From assembly GCA_029863625.1 (NCBI GenBank), contig JAOTUY010000019.1, positions 1 to 47,014 of the forward strand: DNA of 47,014 nt, in the 5' to 3' direction. Origin of the DNA: Acidimicrobiia bacterium (GTDB taxonomy: Bacteria; Actinomycetota; Acidimicrobiia; Spongiisociales; UBA4744). The notes below the pieces were generated by a model, which was not told the DNA's origin, did no database searches, and was given only the letters and a program-made list of their open reading frames with translations. Both the position numbers and the translations under genes were made by a program. Positions 24,441 through 33,053 of this stretch are shown here, one piece after another. The first letter of the stretch is position 1; each line of letters begins with the position of its first letter.

Positions 24441-25070
24441 TCAGGTTTTCGGCGTTACCACATAGATCGCCACGTTGCCGCCCGCGACGATCTTCTCGCG
24501 GTCGATGTTGAGACCGGCCTCGTCCACAACGGCCGGGACACCGCCCGAGGTCTTGAAGCTCCGGTACCCGGAGTAGTGGCCTGAGAGTCGCTCGATGACC
24601 ACGCTCAACGCACGGAACGTCGGTCCTTTCCACCCTCGCAGCGATCCGAAACGGAAGTCGATAAACAGCAACCGGCCATCCGGCTTGGCGACCCGGGCCA
24701 TCTCTGTGACCAAGTCCGCGCGCGCGTCTGCGGGGACCTCATGGAGCACCATCGACGTCGTTATCAGGTCGAAGCGGCCACCATCGAACGGCAGCGCCCC
24801 GCCGTCGGTGAGGTGGAACTCCGCCCGATCCCCGAGGCGGGCCGTGGCTCTTTCGAGCATCGCGTCCGACACATCGACCCCGATGACCGTGCAGCCGGCC
24901 TCGACATATGGGGCCATGCCGGTGCCCGTGCCGCAGCCGACATCGAGCACCTGCCACCTTGGTTGTGGTGGGACTACGTCGAGGGCAACCCTGCGCACTC
25001 CCGCCTGCATCGGTTCGATGAGCCGGTCATAGACCCCGGCGATACGGCGATAAGGATCGTTGACGTTCAT
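24441..25070 (-). CDS. Class I SAM-dependent methyltransferase
   Basis: This 209-residue protein is a Rossmann-fold methyltransferase. Motif I is VLDVGCGTGTG at 41-51, the acidic loop follows as VIGVDVSDAMLERA, motif II is DLITTSMVLHEVP, and motif III is KPDGRLLFIDFRFG. The layout resembles the UbiE/COQ5 and Methyltransf_11 groups. The N-terminus NDPYRRIAGVYDRL is also typical. The substrate may be a quinone or lipid, but nothing nearby proves it. It is transcribed in the same direction as the PLP-dependent lyase homologue upstream, with 66 bases between them. Confidence 0.85.
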   Translation of the reverse strand: MNVNDPYRRIAGVYDRLIEPMQAGVRRVALDVVPPQPRWQVLDVGCGTGTGMAPYVEAGCTVIGVDVSDAMLERATARLGDRAEFHLTDGGALPFDGGRFDLITTSMVLHEVPADARADLVTEMARVAKPDGRLLFIDFRFGSLRGWKGPTFRALSVVIERLSGHYSGYRSFKTSGGVPAVVDEAGLNIDREKIVAGGNVAIYVVTPKT

Positions 25071-25136
25071 GGTGGAAGCGTAGAGCCATTCTCAACGCTT
25101 CCTTCGCTGTCCAGCCGAAGCGAGCCGCGCTTGCTT

Positions 25137-26471
25137 TCACAGCTCATAGAGGTTGTCCAGCATCTGGAGAACGATCTCATCCACCAGTCCCTGGTCGGGG
25201 AGGGTGGTCATCATTCCGTACAAGGCCGCCTGCCCGCCCTGCGACGTCTCCGGATTGGCCCGCACCTCCTCGACGGCGGCGGCCAGATCATCGAGGAACC
25301 GGTCTTCAAGTCCGGCGTGCACCGGAGTAATCATCAGGTGCAGGGACGCCGGTTTGATCTGGCGGTCCATGTGCCACCCGCGCCCGTCGAGGGCATCGCC
25401 GACGGCGTAGATATCAACCTCATCCGAGGCAAAAGCAAACACGCTCGCAGGCGGTTTTCCCAGAATTCGGAGACCTGGAATGCGGTTGATGCCATCGAGC
25501 AATCGGGCGGTGGTCTCCATAATGCCTTGAGCCATCTCCAAATACCCGTCCCGCCCGATTCGTTTGAGGGCCGCCCAGGCGGCTGCGATGGTACCGCCGG
25601 GGCGGGTGCCGGCCATGCTGGGGGAGGCGTAGATCCCGCCCGGCCAGCCGGTCGACACATGAAACTGGTAGCGGCGGAGGGAGACATCGCGATAAAGGAT
25701 CGTTGAGGCGCCTTTGGCGGCGAAGCCGTACTTGTGCACATCGGCCGACATGCTGGTGACTCCCGGCACGCGGAAGTCGAACGGGGGGATCGGATGGCCG
25801 AGTTGCTCGACCCACGGGAGCAGGAATCCGCCCAGACAGGCGTCGACGTGGAATCCCAGGTCGTTGCGATGAGCGATGGCGCCGATTTCCTCGATCGGAT
25901 CAATGATGCCGTGCGGATAGTTGGGAGCCGAACCGACCAACAGGATCGTGTTGGGGCCTACTTCGGCTCTCATCGCACTCACATCCACTCGCAGATCGTC
26001 GGCCAACCGGACGAGTACCGGCTCGACCCCGAAGTAGTGCCCGGCCTTGAGAAAGGCGGCGTGGGCCGTGACCGGAAGCACCATCTCAGGTCGTCTTATC
26101 TCAGGGTGGAGTTGGCGGGCCTGGTCGCGGTAGGTTTTGACCGCCATCAAGATGCTCTCCGAGCCACCCGAGGTCATGGTGCCGGCGACGTTGTTGTCTC
26201 CGTTAAGCATCGTGGCCGTCATACGGACTACTTCAGTTTCGAAGCGGCGCAGGCTCGGAAAGGCAATCGGATTGAGGGCGTTCTCAGAGAAGAACGTCCC
26301 GTGAGCCTCCTTGAGAAAGGCAGCATGCTCATCACCGGCGTGGTAAACGAGGCTCCAGGTCTGACCCGAATGCCAGTCTGCGTCGTTGGCTCGCATGTCG
26401 CGCATGTGCTCGAGGATGTCCGCCGGCGCGATGCCGGTATCCGGGATTCTGGGTTCGGTGATATCACCCAA
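25137..26471 (-). CDS. PLP-dependent lyase/decarboxylase (sphingosine-1-phosphate lyase-like)
   Basis: This protein of about 444 residues is a group II pyridoxal-phosphate enzyme resembling sphingosine-1-phosphate lyases and glutamate decarboxylase relatives. Key segments are DWHSGQTWSLVYHAGDE near the start, TSGGSESILMAVKTYRD, the cofactor Asp in GFHVDACLGG, and the Schiff-base Lys in SADVHKYGFAAKGAS. It would cleave a phosphorylated long-chain base or decarboxylate an amino acid; the substrate is not resolved. The start is uncertain: a TTG at 26471 with a weak AAAGGG upstream gives a normal length; an ATG at 26561 would add a Pro-rich leader that overlaps the ribosome-binding site of the divergent gene. 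Confidence 0.85.
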   Translation of the reverse strand: MGDITEPRIPDTGIAPADILEHMRDMRANDADWHSGQTWSLVYHAGDEHAAFLKEAHGTFFSENALNPIAFPSLRRFETEVVRMTATMLNGDNNVAGTMTSGGSESILMAVKTYRDQARQLHPEIRRPEMVLPVTAHAAFLKAGHYFGVEPVLVRLADDLRVDVSAMRAEVGPNTILLVGSAPNYPHGIIDPIEEIGAIAHRNDLGFHVDACLGGFLLPWVEQLGHPIPPFDFRVPGVTSMSADVHKYGFAAKGASTILYRDVSLRRYQFHVSTGWPGGIYASPSMAGTRPGGTIAAAWAALKRIGRDGYLEMAQGIMETTARLLDGINRIPGLRILGKPPASVFAFASDEVDIYAVGDALDGRGWHMDRQIKPASLHLMITPVHAGLEDRFLDDLAAAVEEVRANPETSQGGQAALYGMMTTLPDQGLVDEIVLQMLDNLYEL

Positions 26472-26574
26472 TGCGGCACCCTTTGGTTCGGTGCGACTGT
26501 AGTAGGCGGGGCATAATGGTGGCGGGCTGGGAGGACGGTACGGTCGCGGTATCGACCCCATCCAAGGAGGAATC

Positions 26575-27741
26575 GTGCTACGCATGACGGCCGTCGTGAC
26601 GATTGGAACCCTCATGCTTGCCGCTTGCAGCGAAGCATCGAACGCTGATGTTTCATCTACCACCTCGACGACTCTGCAGCCGACGACCACGACGGCCGCC
26701 CCGACGACCACGACGACCATCGAGCCGTCCACCACCACGACGTTCCCCCCGCGTTTCGAGTCGGGCAACCTGTTCACCTTTGTATCAAGCGAGCCGGTGA
26801 TCACCAATGGCCCTGAGCTCGAATGGGATTGGCAATTCACCGATCCGGGAGCGGCCGTTTTTCACGATGGTTCGATTCACGTGTTCCAAAACGGATTTGT
26901 AGGCTGGCCGGCGCCGGTCGGGGTGGGTTATTGGCGCACCGACGACCTCGGGAAGACCTGGATCGAGGTGTCGGAGGCACCCGTCTTCGACGGTACGGAT
27001 CTGGGATACGTCGGCCTGGCAGCCCTTGCTTCGAGTGCCCTGGTTGAGGACGATGGGACCTGGGTTCTCTACTTCTACACCTGGGACTCGGCGGGATGGC
27101 CGGCAGGCCAATCGAAGATCGGTCGGGCTACCGCCCCCTCCCCGAACGGGCCCTGGACGGCCGACCCCCAACCGGTGCTCTTCCCCGGTCCGGAAGGATC
27201 CTGGGACGAGTTCGGCGTTCTGGCCCCATCGGTGATCAAGACTGAACCCGGGTACGAGATGTTCTACGCAGGTCGAACCCGGGAGACGGCGATGATCGGT
27301 CGGGCGACGTCGCCGGATGGAATCTCCTGGACCAAATACGACGATCCGGCAACCAGCTCGACCCCGTACGCGTATTCGGACCCGGTCATGGCTCCGGGTA
27401 ACCCGAACGAGGGCAACGTGTGGGACCAGCGCAATGTGATGCAGCCACGCGTGGTGCTCACCACCGACGGCTACGTAATGCTGTACACCGCCGCCAATAC
27501 CGTCACCGATCCCGTTTTGATAACGCAGAAACATGGGCTGGCGGTTTCGGACGATGGTCTGCATTGGCGCCGATCGTCCGGCGAGGTGATCAAGCCCAGC
27601 ATGATCAACACCGCGGCCTTCTGGTACACCGAACTTCTCTTCGCGGAAGGCACCTACTTCCTTTTCGTGGAGGCGACCAGAGGCAACGAAACAGAGGTCT
27701 ACCTGGCCACCCACATGGGTCCGTTGGCCGTCGACGGCTAA
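26575..27741 (+). CDS. Lipoprotein with beta-propeller-like glycosidase fold
   Basis: This 388-residue protein has a lipobox LAACS with Cys18, so it is a surface lipoprotein. A Thr/Ser-rich, Pro-punctuated linker covers residues ~25-60. The rest consists of repeats that look like blades of a five-bladed propeller (GH43/GH32/GH130-like): GVGYWRTDDLGKTW, IGRATAPSPNGPW, MIGRATSPDGISWTKYD and LAVSDDGLHWRR. Acidic catalytic residues typical of the active glycosidases are not identifiable by eye, so it may be an inactive sugar binder. The GTG start has AAGGAGG seven bases upstream. It is divergent from the PLP lyase and followed by the sulfite-oxidase-like gene after 70 bases. Confidence 0.75.
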   Translation: MLRMTAVVTIGTLMLAACSEASNADVSSTTSTTLQPTTTTAAPTTTTTIEPSTTTTFPPRFESGNLFTFVSSEPVITNGPELEWDWQFTDPGAAVFHDGSIHVFQNGFVGWPAPVGVGYWRTDDLGKTWIEVSEAPVFDGTDLGYVGLAALASSALVEDDGTWVLYFYTWDSAGWPAGQSKIGRATAPSPNGPWTADPQPVLFPGPEGSWDEFGVLAPSVIKTEPGYEMFYAGRTRETAMIGRATSPDGISWTKYDDPATSSTPYAYSDPVMAPGNPNEGNVWDQRNVMQPRVVLTTDGYVMLYTAANTVTDPVLITQKHGLAVSDDGLHWRRSSGEVIKPSMINTAAFWYTELLFAEGTYFLFVEATRGNETEVYLATHMGPLAVDG

Positions 27742-27811
27742 TCCTTAACATCCTGGAAACACCTTTGTCCCGGCCGTGACATCTCACCCAAACGACGTAC
27801 GATGTTGATCC

Positions 27812-29350
27812 ATGGAAGCCACACTCGGACAACCGCGTCGTCGGGACGCCTCCCTGGCTGGAGGGGTCGCGGCTCTTTTTGCCCTCGGCATCTCAGAATT
27901 GATGGGAGGATTGATCTCATCCGTTCCGTCTTTGATTGTCTCCATCGGTACTGAGGTTATTGACCTCGCGCCGCCGGCCGTCAAGGACTTCGCGATCGAG
28001 ACCTTTGGGACAGCCGACAAGCCGGCCCTGATCATCGGCATCGTGATCTTGTCCGCCCTTTTCGGCGCGTTGCTCGGCCTGGGTGGTATCCGCTCGCGGA
28101 CATTTCCAACGATGGGCTTCTTGGCCTTCGGTGCCCTCGGGGCGATCGCCGCCGTCCGGGATCCGCAAAGCGAAGCAGTTGCATCGATCCTGGTTGCGGC
28201 CGTATCAGCGGGTGCTGGACTGGCTGCCTTCTTCTTCATGTTTCGTCGGGCCGCCGCTGGTGAAGGACCGGCGGTTGAATCCAATCTTGGCCGGAGGGCG
28301 TTCCTGCGGGGCGCCGGAGCATTCGTCCTGCTGGCCGGAGTTACCGCGGTTGCTGGTCGTTTCCTGGTGCAAAGGGTGAGGATGGCAACGAACCGGGGCG
28401 AGGTCATCCTGCCGGCCGCCGAGGCGCCGCTTCCGGCCCCTGCGCCAGCTTCATCCCTGAGCGTCGCCGGCATCTCACCGGTCGTGACGCCGAACGATTC
28501 GTTCTACAAGATCGACACAGCCCTATCCGTACCCCGGGTTGATCTCGACACATGGTCCATGAAGATCACCGGCCTGGTCGATCGTTCCTACGAACTGACC
28601 TATACCGACCTCCTGGATCTCCCCATGGTCGAGCGATATGTCACCCTGTCCTGCGTCTCGAACACGGTCGGCGGCAGTCTGGTCGGCAATGCAAAGTGGC
28701 TGGGAGTGCCGCTCTCCGACATTCTCGATCGGGCCAGAGTTCAAACGGGAGCCGACCAGATCATCGGTCGTTCGGTGGACGGATTCACGGTCGGATTTCC
28801 AACCGAGGTTGCCTTTGATGGGCGCGAGGCACTGGTGGCCGTCGGAATGAACGGTGAACCGCTTCCATTCGATCACGGATTTCCGGCCCGCCTGGTCGTG
28901 GCGGGTCTCTACGGATATGTGTCCGCCACGAAATGGCTGGCCGAGATCGAGTTGACTACCTGGGATGCCTTTGACGCCTACTGGGTACCGAAGGGCTGGT
29001 CCAAAGAGGGGCCCATCAAGACCCAATCGCGCATCGACACCCCGCAACCCAACGCTCGGGTCGAGGCGGAAAGCCGTCACATCGCTGGAGTGGCCTGGGC
29101 CCCGGGACGAGGCATCAGCCGGGTCGAAGTACAGGTTGACGACGGCGGGTGGAGCGAAGCGGAGCTCTCAGAGCCCCTCAGCAAAGAGAGTTGGCGACAG
29201 TGGTCCATCAACTGGGACGCTCAGCCGGGCACTCACAGGTTGCAGGTGCGGGCTACCGACGGCAACGGCGACACCCAGACCAGCGAGCAACGGCCACCCC
29301 GTCCCGACGGCGCCACCAGCTATCACGCCATCTCAGTCGTGGTCGAATAG
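27812..29350 (+). CDS. Membrane-anchored sulfite-oxidase-family molybdoenzyme
   Basis: This 512-residue protein joins an N-terminal membrane domain to a sulfite-oxidase fold. Four hydrophobic helices lie in residues ~15-145. A twin-arginine-like motif GRRAFLRGAG (160-169) is followed by another hydrophobic stretch. The Mo-cofactor domain (from ~215) contains the pterin-binding Cys281 in TLSCVSN, and KWLGVPLSDIL, NGEPLPFDHGFPARLVV. The C-terminal dimerisation domain (from ~410) carries VAWAPGRGISRVEVQVDDGGW. It probably reduces or oxidises a small sulfur or protein-methionine substrate outside the membrane (MsrP relatives do so). No dedicated cytochrome partner is next to it. Confidence 0.85.
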   Translation: MEATLGQPRRRDASLAGGVAALFALGISELMGGLISSVPSLIVSIGTEVIDLAPPAVKDFAIETFGTADKPALIIGIVILSALFGALLGLGGIRSRTFPTMGFLAFGALGAIAAVRDPQSEAVASILVAAVSAGAGLAAFFFMFRRAAAGEGPAVESNLGRRAFLRGAGAFVLLAGVTAVAGRFLVQRVRMATNRGEVILPAAEAPLPAPAPASSLSVAGISPVVTPNDSFYKIDTALSVPRVDLDTWSMKITGLVDRSYELTYTDLLDLPMVERYVTLSCVSNTVGGSLVGNAKWLGVPLSDILDRARVQTGADQIIGRSVDGFTVGFPTEVAFDGREALVAVGMNGEPLPFDHGFPARLVVAGLYGYVSATKWLAEIELTTWDAFDAYWVPKGWSKEGPIKTQSRIDTPQPNARVEAESRHIAGVAWAPGRGISRVEVQVDDGGWSEAELSEPLSKESWRQWSINWDAQPGTHRLQVRATDGNGDTQTSEQRPPRPDGATSYHAISVVVE

Positions 29351-29378
29351 CGGCGAAATGGAAATACTCCCTCCGCCG

Positions 29379-29418
29379 GAGGGGGCAGGGTCGTGGCGGA
29401 AGAGTTGGCTGCCCCCTC
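29379..29418. terminator. 10-bp hairpin between convergent genes
   Basis: GAGGGGGCAG at 29379-29388 pairs perfectly with CTGCCCCCTC at 29409-29418 across a 20-base loop. It lies 28 bases after the sulfite-oxidase-like gene and faces the end of the convergent threonine-synthase homologue. There is no T-run, so its function as a terminator is only likely. Confidence 0.5.
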
Positions 29419-29535
29419 AGTCCCGCATCATGGGGACAGTTCCCCCGTCGCACGCCGAGAGAGGACGCCTTGGGAGATAGGTCGCTGGGTCGCACCTCTG
29501 GCGCAACCCGATACCCGGTTGGGGGGACCGACTCC

Positions 29536-30792
29536 TCAGCCCACGCTTCGCATCTCTGCCCAATCGATCGGCTGATGCCGGTTCAGAGCCTGATCGGCCG
29601 GCGGCATCGCGTATTTCAGGCCGTTTCCGCAGTTGAACAGCATGACCCGGTCGTCGCGGTCGATACGTCCCTCCCTGAGCGAACGCCGGTACGCCGCGTA
29701 GGTAGCAGCCCCTTCCGGGCTGAGCAGCAAGCCTTCAGATCGCGGGATTCGCTCCTGGGCGCCGGCGATCTCCTCGTCGGTGACGGCAATGGCGAACCCC
29801 CCGCTCTCTCTGAGCGCCTCGAGGATCAGGAAGTCGCCGATGGCGGCGGGTACCCGGATGCCGGCAGCAATGGTGTGCGCGTCCTCCCAGTACTCGGCGT
29901 GGTCGGCACCTTCATCGAATGCTCGAACGATGGGGGCACAACCGGTTGACTGGACGGCGACCATTCTGGGCAGCGGCTCGTTGAGCCAACCGATCTCGAC
30001 CAATTCGCGAAAGGCCTTCCACATGCCGATCAATCCTGTTCCTCCACCGGTCGGGTAGAAGATGGCCTTCGGGGTGGTCCATCCCAGTTGCTCGGCCAGT
30101 TCCAGGCCCATCGTCTTCTTCCCTTCGATCCGGTAGGGCTCCTTCAGCGTCGAGAAGTCGAACCACCCCATCGGATCTTGGCCCGCGGCCACGATTCCTC
30201 CGCAGTCGTTGATCAAGCCGTTGACCCGCCACACCCGGGCTCCCTGCAGGGCTATTTCGCGCACGTTGACCTCGGGTGTGTCATCCGGACAGAACACGAA
30301 GGTCTCGATCCCTGCCCGGCTGCCGTAGGCGGCCAGCGCCGCGCCGGCGTTGCCGTTGGTGGGCATCGCCAGGCGGGTCAGCCCCAGTTCCTTCGCCATG
30401 GTTACGGCCATCGCCAGACCGCGAGCTTTGAACGAGCCGGTAGGCAGACGACCCTCGTCTTTGACGAGTACCTGTGCGCTGCCGGTCTCGGCCTCGATCT
30501 GGTGGAGTGGTACCAGCGGGGTCATCGATTCGCCCAGGGATACGATGCTGGTGGTATTCCGCACCGGGAGGAATTCCCGGTATCTCCAGAGATCGGGTGG
30601 GCGGGCGGCCAGCGTTTCCTGGTCGACGTTGTCGGCCAGCGCGGCGAGGTCGTAGCGGACCAGGAGTGGCTTGCCGGCGTCCGATAGCCCGTGCACCCGG
30701 TCTGCTTGGTAGCGCTCGCCCGTGGCGGAGCATTCGAGGTGAGAGACGAAGGTGGGGCGATCCTCGGTGAGGTTGCCGAAGTGAGTGGTCAT
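29536..30792 (-). CDS. thrC: Threonine synthase
   Basis: This 418-residue protein is a fold-type II PLP enzyme of the threonine synthase group, converting O-phosphohomoserine to threonine. The cofactor Lys122 is in LPTGSFKARG, the phosphate-binding loop is in TNGNAGAALAAYGS, and YPTGGGTGLIGMWKAF is present downstream. The N-terminal motif that in many homologues reads CxxCG appears here as CSATG, with only one Cys, so zinc binding there is lost. Other homologues (diaminopropionate or threonine dehydratase types) remain possible. The ATG at 30792 is chosen; the upstream extension of the frame lacks support. It is divergent from a PPOX gene. Confidence 0.8.
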   Translation of the reverse strand: MTTHFGNLTEDRPTFVSHLECSATGERYQADRVHGLSDAGKPLLVRYDLAALADNVDQETLAARPPDLWRYREFLPVRNTTSIVSLGESMTPLVPLHQIEAETGSAQVLVKDEGRLPTGSFKARGLAMAVTMAKELGLTRLAMPTNGNAGAALAAYGSRAGIETFVFCPDDTPEVNVREIALQGARVWRVNGLINDCGGIVAAGQDPMGWFDFSTLKEPYRIEGKKTMGLELAEQLGWTTPKAIFYPTGGGTGLIGMWKAFRELVEIGWLNEPLPRMVAVQSTGCAPIVRAFDEGADHAEYWEDAHTIAAGIRVPAAIGDFLILEALRESGGFAIAVTDEEIAGAQERIPRSEGLLLSPEGAATYAAYRRSLREGRIDRDDRVMLFNCGNGLKYAMPPADQALNRHQPIDWAEMRSVG

Positions 30793-30860
30793 ACCGGCGA
30801 GTGTAGAGATACCTTTGATTCGGCGGCCGGGTCGACGTGGCTCTCTGCCAGTATTCAATC

Positions 30861-31355
30861 ATGCATGAGACCGCCGAGGATCTCAAGAACCTGCAACTCC
30901 TGCTCAACCGCTCCTACGACCGGGCCGGCTCTCACCTTCGGGAGGTGGTCACGCCCGAACGGAGGGTCAGCGCCGCGCAGCTCATCGATCTCATGACCGG
31001 TGCGCAAGTGCTGGCCTTGGCGACGATGACGGCCGACGGACGTCCGTTGATCGCGCCGGTCGACGGCTTGTTCTACCGGGCAAGGTTCTGGTTTGGTTCG
31101 TCACCCGATTCCGTTCGGATGCGTCACCTGAGAACCCGTCCCTTCGTGAGTGCAAACCACACCCGCCGCGAAGGCCTGACGGTCACCGTCCACGGCCGGG
31201 CCGGCATCGTTGATCTCGAAGAGCCGAGCCACGCCGGGTTTCGAGCGTTCTGCCTGGAAACGTACGGCAAGGAGTGGGACGAGTGGGGGGCGCCGGCCGT
31301 TTACGCCTGGATTGAGCCGACCAAGATGTTTGCGGCTGCCTTCGAGCCCACCTGA
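30861..31355 (+). CDS. Pyridoxamine 5'-phosphate oxidase-family protein
   Basis: This 164-residue protein is a PPOX split barrel with an extra ~40-residue helical N-terminus. Core segments are ALATMTADGRPLIAPVDGLF, FWFGSSPDSVRMRHLRTRP and LTVTVHGRAGIVDLEE, ending YAWIEPTKMFAAAF. It would bind FMN or F420; no substrate is known. It is the third PPOX gene in the window but has no DNA glycosylase beside it. The ATG at 30861 is preferred because the open frame before it belongs to intergenic sequence. It is divergent from threonine synthase and 93 bases upstream of the HATPase gene, which may be co-transcribed. Confidence 0.8.
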   Translation: MHETAEDLKNLQLLLNRSYDRAGSHLREVVTPERRVSAAQLIDLMTGAQVLALATMTADGRPLIAPVDGLFYRARFWFGSSPDSVRMRHLRTRPFVSANHTRREGLTVTVHGRAGIVDLEEPSHAGFRAFCLETYGKEWDEWGAPAVYAWIEPTKMFAAAFEPT

Positions 31356-31448
31356 GACACCTTCTCCTCGTCGTGTCCCCGGGAAGCAGTCGAATCAATC
31401 GGTCGACCGGATGTTGGCCTATTATCCGGCGCGTCGTCGAGAGCTCCT

Positions 31449-32993
31449 ATGCCTGACTACAAACAGGGTGTCAAGAAAGACGTTTCGGAGATCAAGTTCC
31501 TGATCCATGATCTCCGGGTGGAGCGTTTCATCGACGAAGTGATTCACTTCCACGTCGCGCTCGACACGGATCTTCAGCTCTATGGGATTACCGATCCTCT
31601 GGTGATTACCGGAGATGACTTGCGGAAGCTCCGCATCCGGGCGGTGAGCTTGCGAGCGGCGTTCGAAAACTACAGCGACGCGGTCCGAGATTTCCAGCCT
31701 CCGGAAACCGTGCTGGCCGTCGCCAATGAATATGTCCGATCGATTCACGATCTGTGTGAGTTGATCCTCCATCCCATGTGGAGCCATATCGACGCTGCTC
31801 TCGCCCTGCTGCCCGACGTGAGCCGGTCGGTGCGCTCCAGAAGCCACTACCGAAACGTGGTGCGTTGGCTGTGCGGGGTCTATTACCGCATTGAGCATTT
31901 CTGGGCAGAGCAGCACAACGAAGAGGTATATGAGGTGTTCGATCTCGGCGCCGACCTCGAAGACTACGTCCGTAATGTGGTACATGGGTGGGTGACCGAG
32001 CAGAGCGCCGCGACCGTAGAACTCCAATTGGGGCGCCTCGATCCGGCGGTGCTGGGTGGGAACCGGCATCGGTTCCGGCGGATGTATTTCAACCTGATCA
32101 TGAACGCCGTCGATGCGATGAGCGGCAACAAGGTGGGGTTGCTGCACATCGAGGATGTGCTCGACGGTGAGCATGTCTACCTCTCCGTTCGCGACAATGG
32201 CGCCGGTATGACCGCTGAGCGGGTTCAGGAGTTGTTGACCGACAAGGAATCGCTCGACGGTGAACTTCATTCGCTCGGCTACGTATTCGTCCGACAAACG
32301 GTGAAGCAATTCGACGCCAGTCTCACGATAAGCAGTGAACCGGGGGTCGGTACGACGACGACTGTGCGGGTACCGGTTCTGCAAGGAGTTGATCCGCCTC
32401 CTCGCCATCGGTCGCTGTGTGAGGACTACAACCTGCCAAGATCGGGCCGAGCCTCCGAAGGTGTCAGGGGCGAAGCGGTAGGTCCGGCTCCAATCAGCGG
32501 CGAGAAACAGGAAACCTGCGGTCACATGGTCTATTCCGACTACAAGCAGTCACAATCCGAGTATCCGGGCTGCATTTTTGCGATGGCCGTTTCGGAAGAC
32601 GACCGGCTCGAACTGTTTACCCACAAACCATATGAACGGTTGTGGAATATGGGACACGAGGACCTGTTGCCGATGCTTTTCGAGGCCACCATCCGAGGCC
32701 GGCTCGAAGAAGGCGAGGACGGCACGGTGAGTCTGATCCTGAAGGCTCCTCAGAACATGCGTGAGTACTGGGACTTCAAGGACCTGCCCGAAGACCGGCG
32801 GACCAACGAAGCGTATGTGCGGATGGTGCGCGACGAGCTCATCCGGATCGCCCGGCAGTTGATTGCCACCGGGTTGCCGGAAACCATCACCGCCGAAGTG
32901 GCGGCCTGGTCGAAGTTCTTCCCGGAGACCGAGGAACCTGAGTCGGCTTCCGTCTCGACACTGGCCGGAATGCCTCTCAGCACGGAAAACTGA
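31449..32993 (+). CDS. Soluble HATPase (histidine-kinase-like) protein with unknown C-terminal domain
   Basis: This 514-residue protein has no membrane segment. Residues 1-180 are helical; a possible phosphoacceptor is His20 in KFLIHDLR, but the distance to the ATPase domain is longer than in ordinary kinases. Residues ~185-312 are a histidine-kinase ATPase domain: N box NLIMNAVDAM (215-224), G1 box DNGAGM (249-254), G2 region ELHSLGYVFVRQTV (272-285) and the final strand EPGVGTTTTVRVPV. A polar linker (313-358) leads to an unrecognised domain (~360-495) containing GCIFAMAVSEDDRLELF and MREYWDFKDLPEDRRTNEAY. No response regulator is adjacent. It may be a signalling kinase or a GHKL ATPase with another job. 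Confidence 0.75.
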   Translation: MPDYKQGVKKDVSEIKFLIHDLRVERFIDEVIHFHVALDTDLQLYGITDPLVITGDDLRKLRIRAVSLRAAFENYSDAVRDFQPPETVLAVANEYVRSIHDLCELILHPMWSHIDAALALLPDVSRSVRSRSHYRNVVRWLCGVYYRIEHFWAEQHNEEVYEVFDLGADLEDYVRNVVHGWVTEQSAATVELQLGRLDPAVLGGNRHRFRRMYFNLIMNAVDAMSGNKVGLLHIEDVLDGEHVYLSVRDNGAGMTAERVQELLTDKESLDGELHSLGYVFVRQTVKQFDASLTISSEPGVGTTTTVRVPVLQGVDPPPRHRSLCEDYNLPRSGRASEGVRGEAVGPAPISGEKQETCGHMVYSDYKQSQSEYPGCIFAMAVSEDDRLELFTHKPYERLWNMGHEDLLPMLFEATIRGRLEEGEDGTVSLILKAPQNMREYWDFKDLPEDRRTNEAYVRMVRDELIRIARQLIATGLPETITAEVAAWSKFFPETEEPESASVSTLAGMPLSTEN

Positions 32994-33031
32994 GCTTCCA
33001 GCCGCCGGCCAATCGATCAGTCTGCTGGTGG

Positions 33032-33045
33032 CTGGTTGCTGGCCG
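33032..33045 (+). repeat. Short interspersed repeat, copy 2
   Basis: This is the second copy of the 14-mer CTGGTTGCTGGCCG, in the 60-base junction between the convergent HATPase and acyl-CoA dehydrogenase genes. The first copy lies at 11948-11961 in an equivalent position. Confidence 0.45.
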
Positions 33046-33053
33046 CTACGGCC

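Noticed and set aside
24741..25706. Plus-strand frame of 321 codons across the methyltransferase and PLP lyase
   Set aside because: It spans two opposite-strand genes with clear catalytic motifs and has no signature itself.
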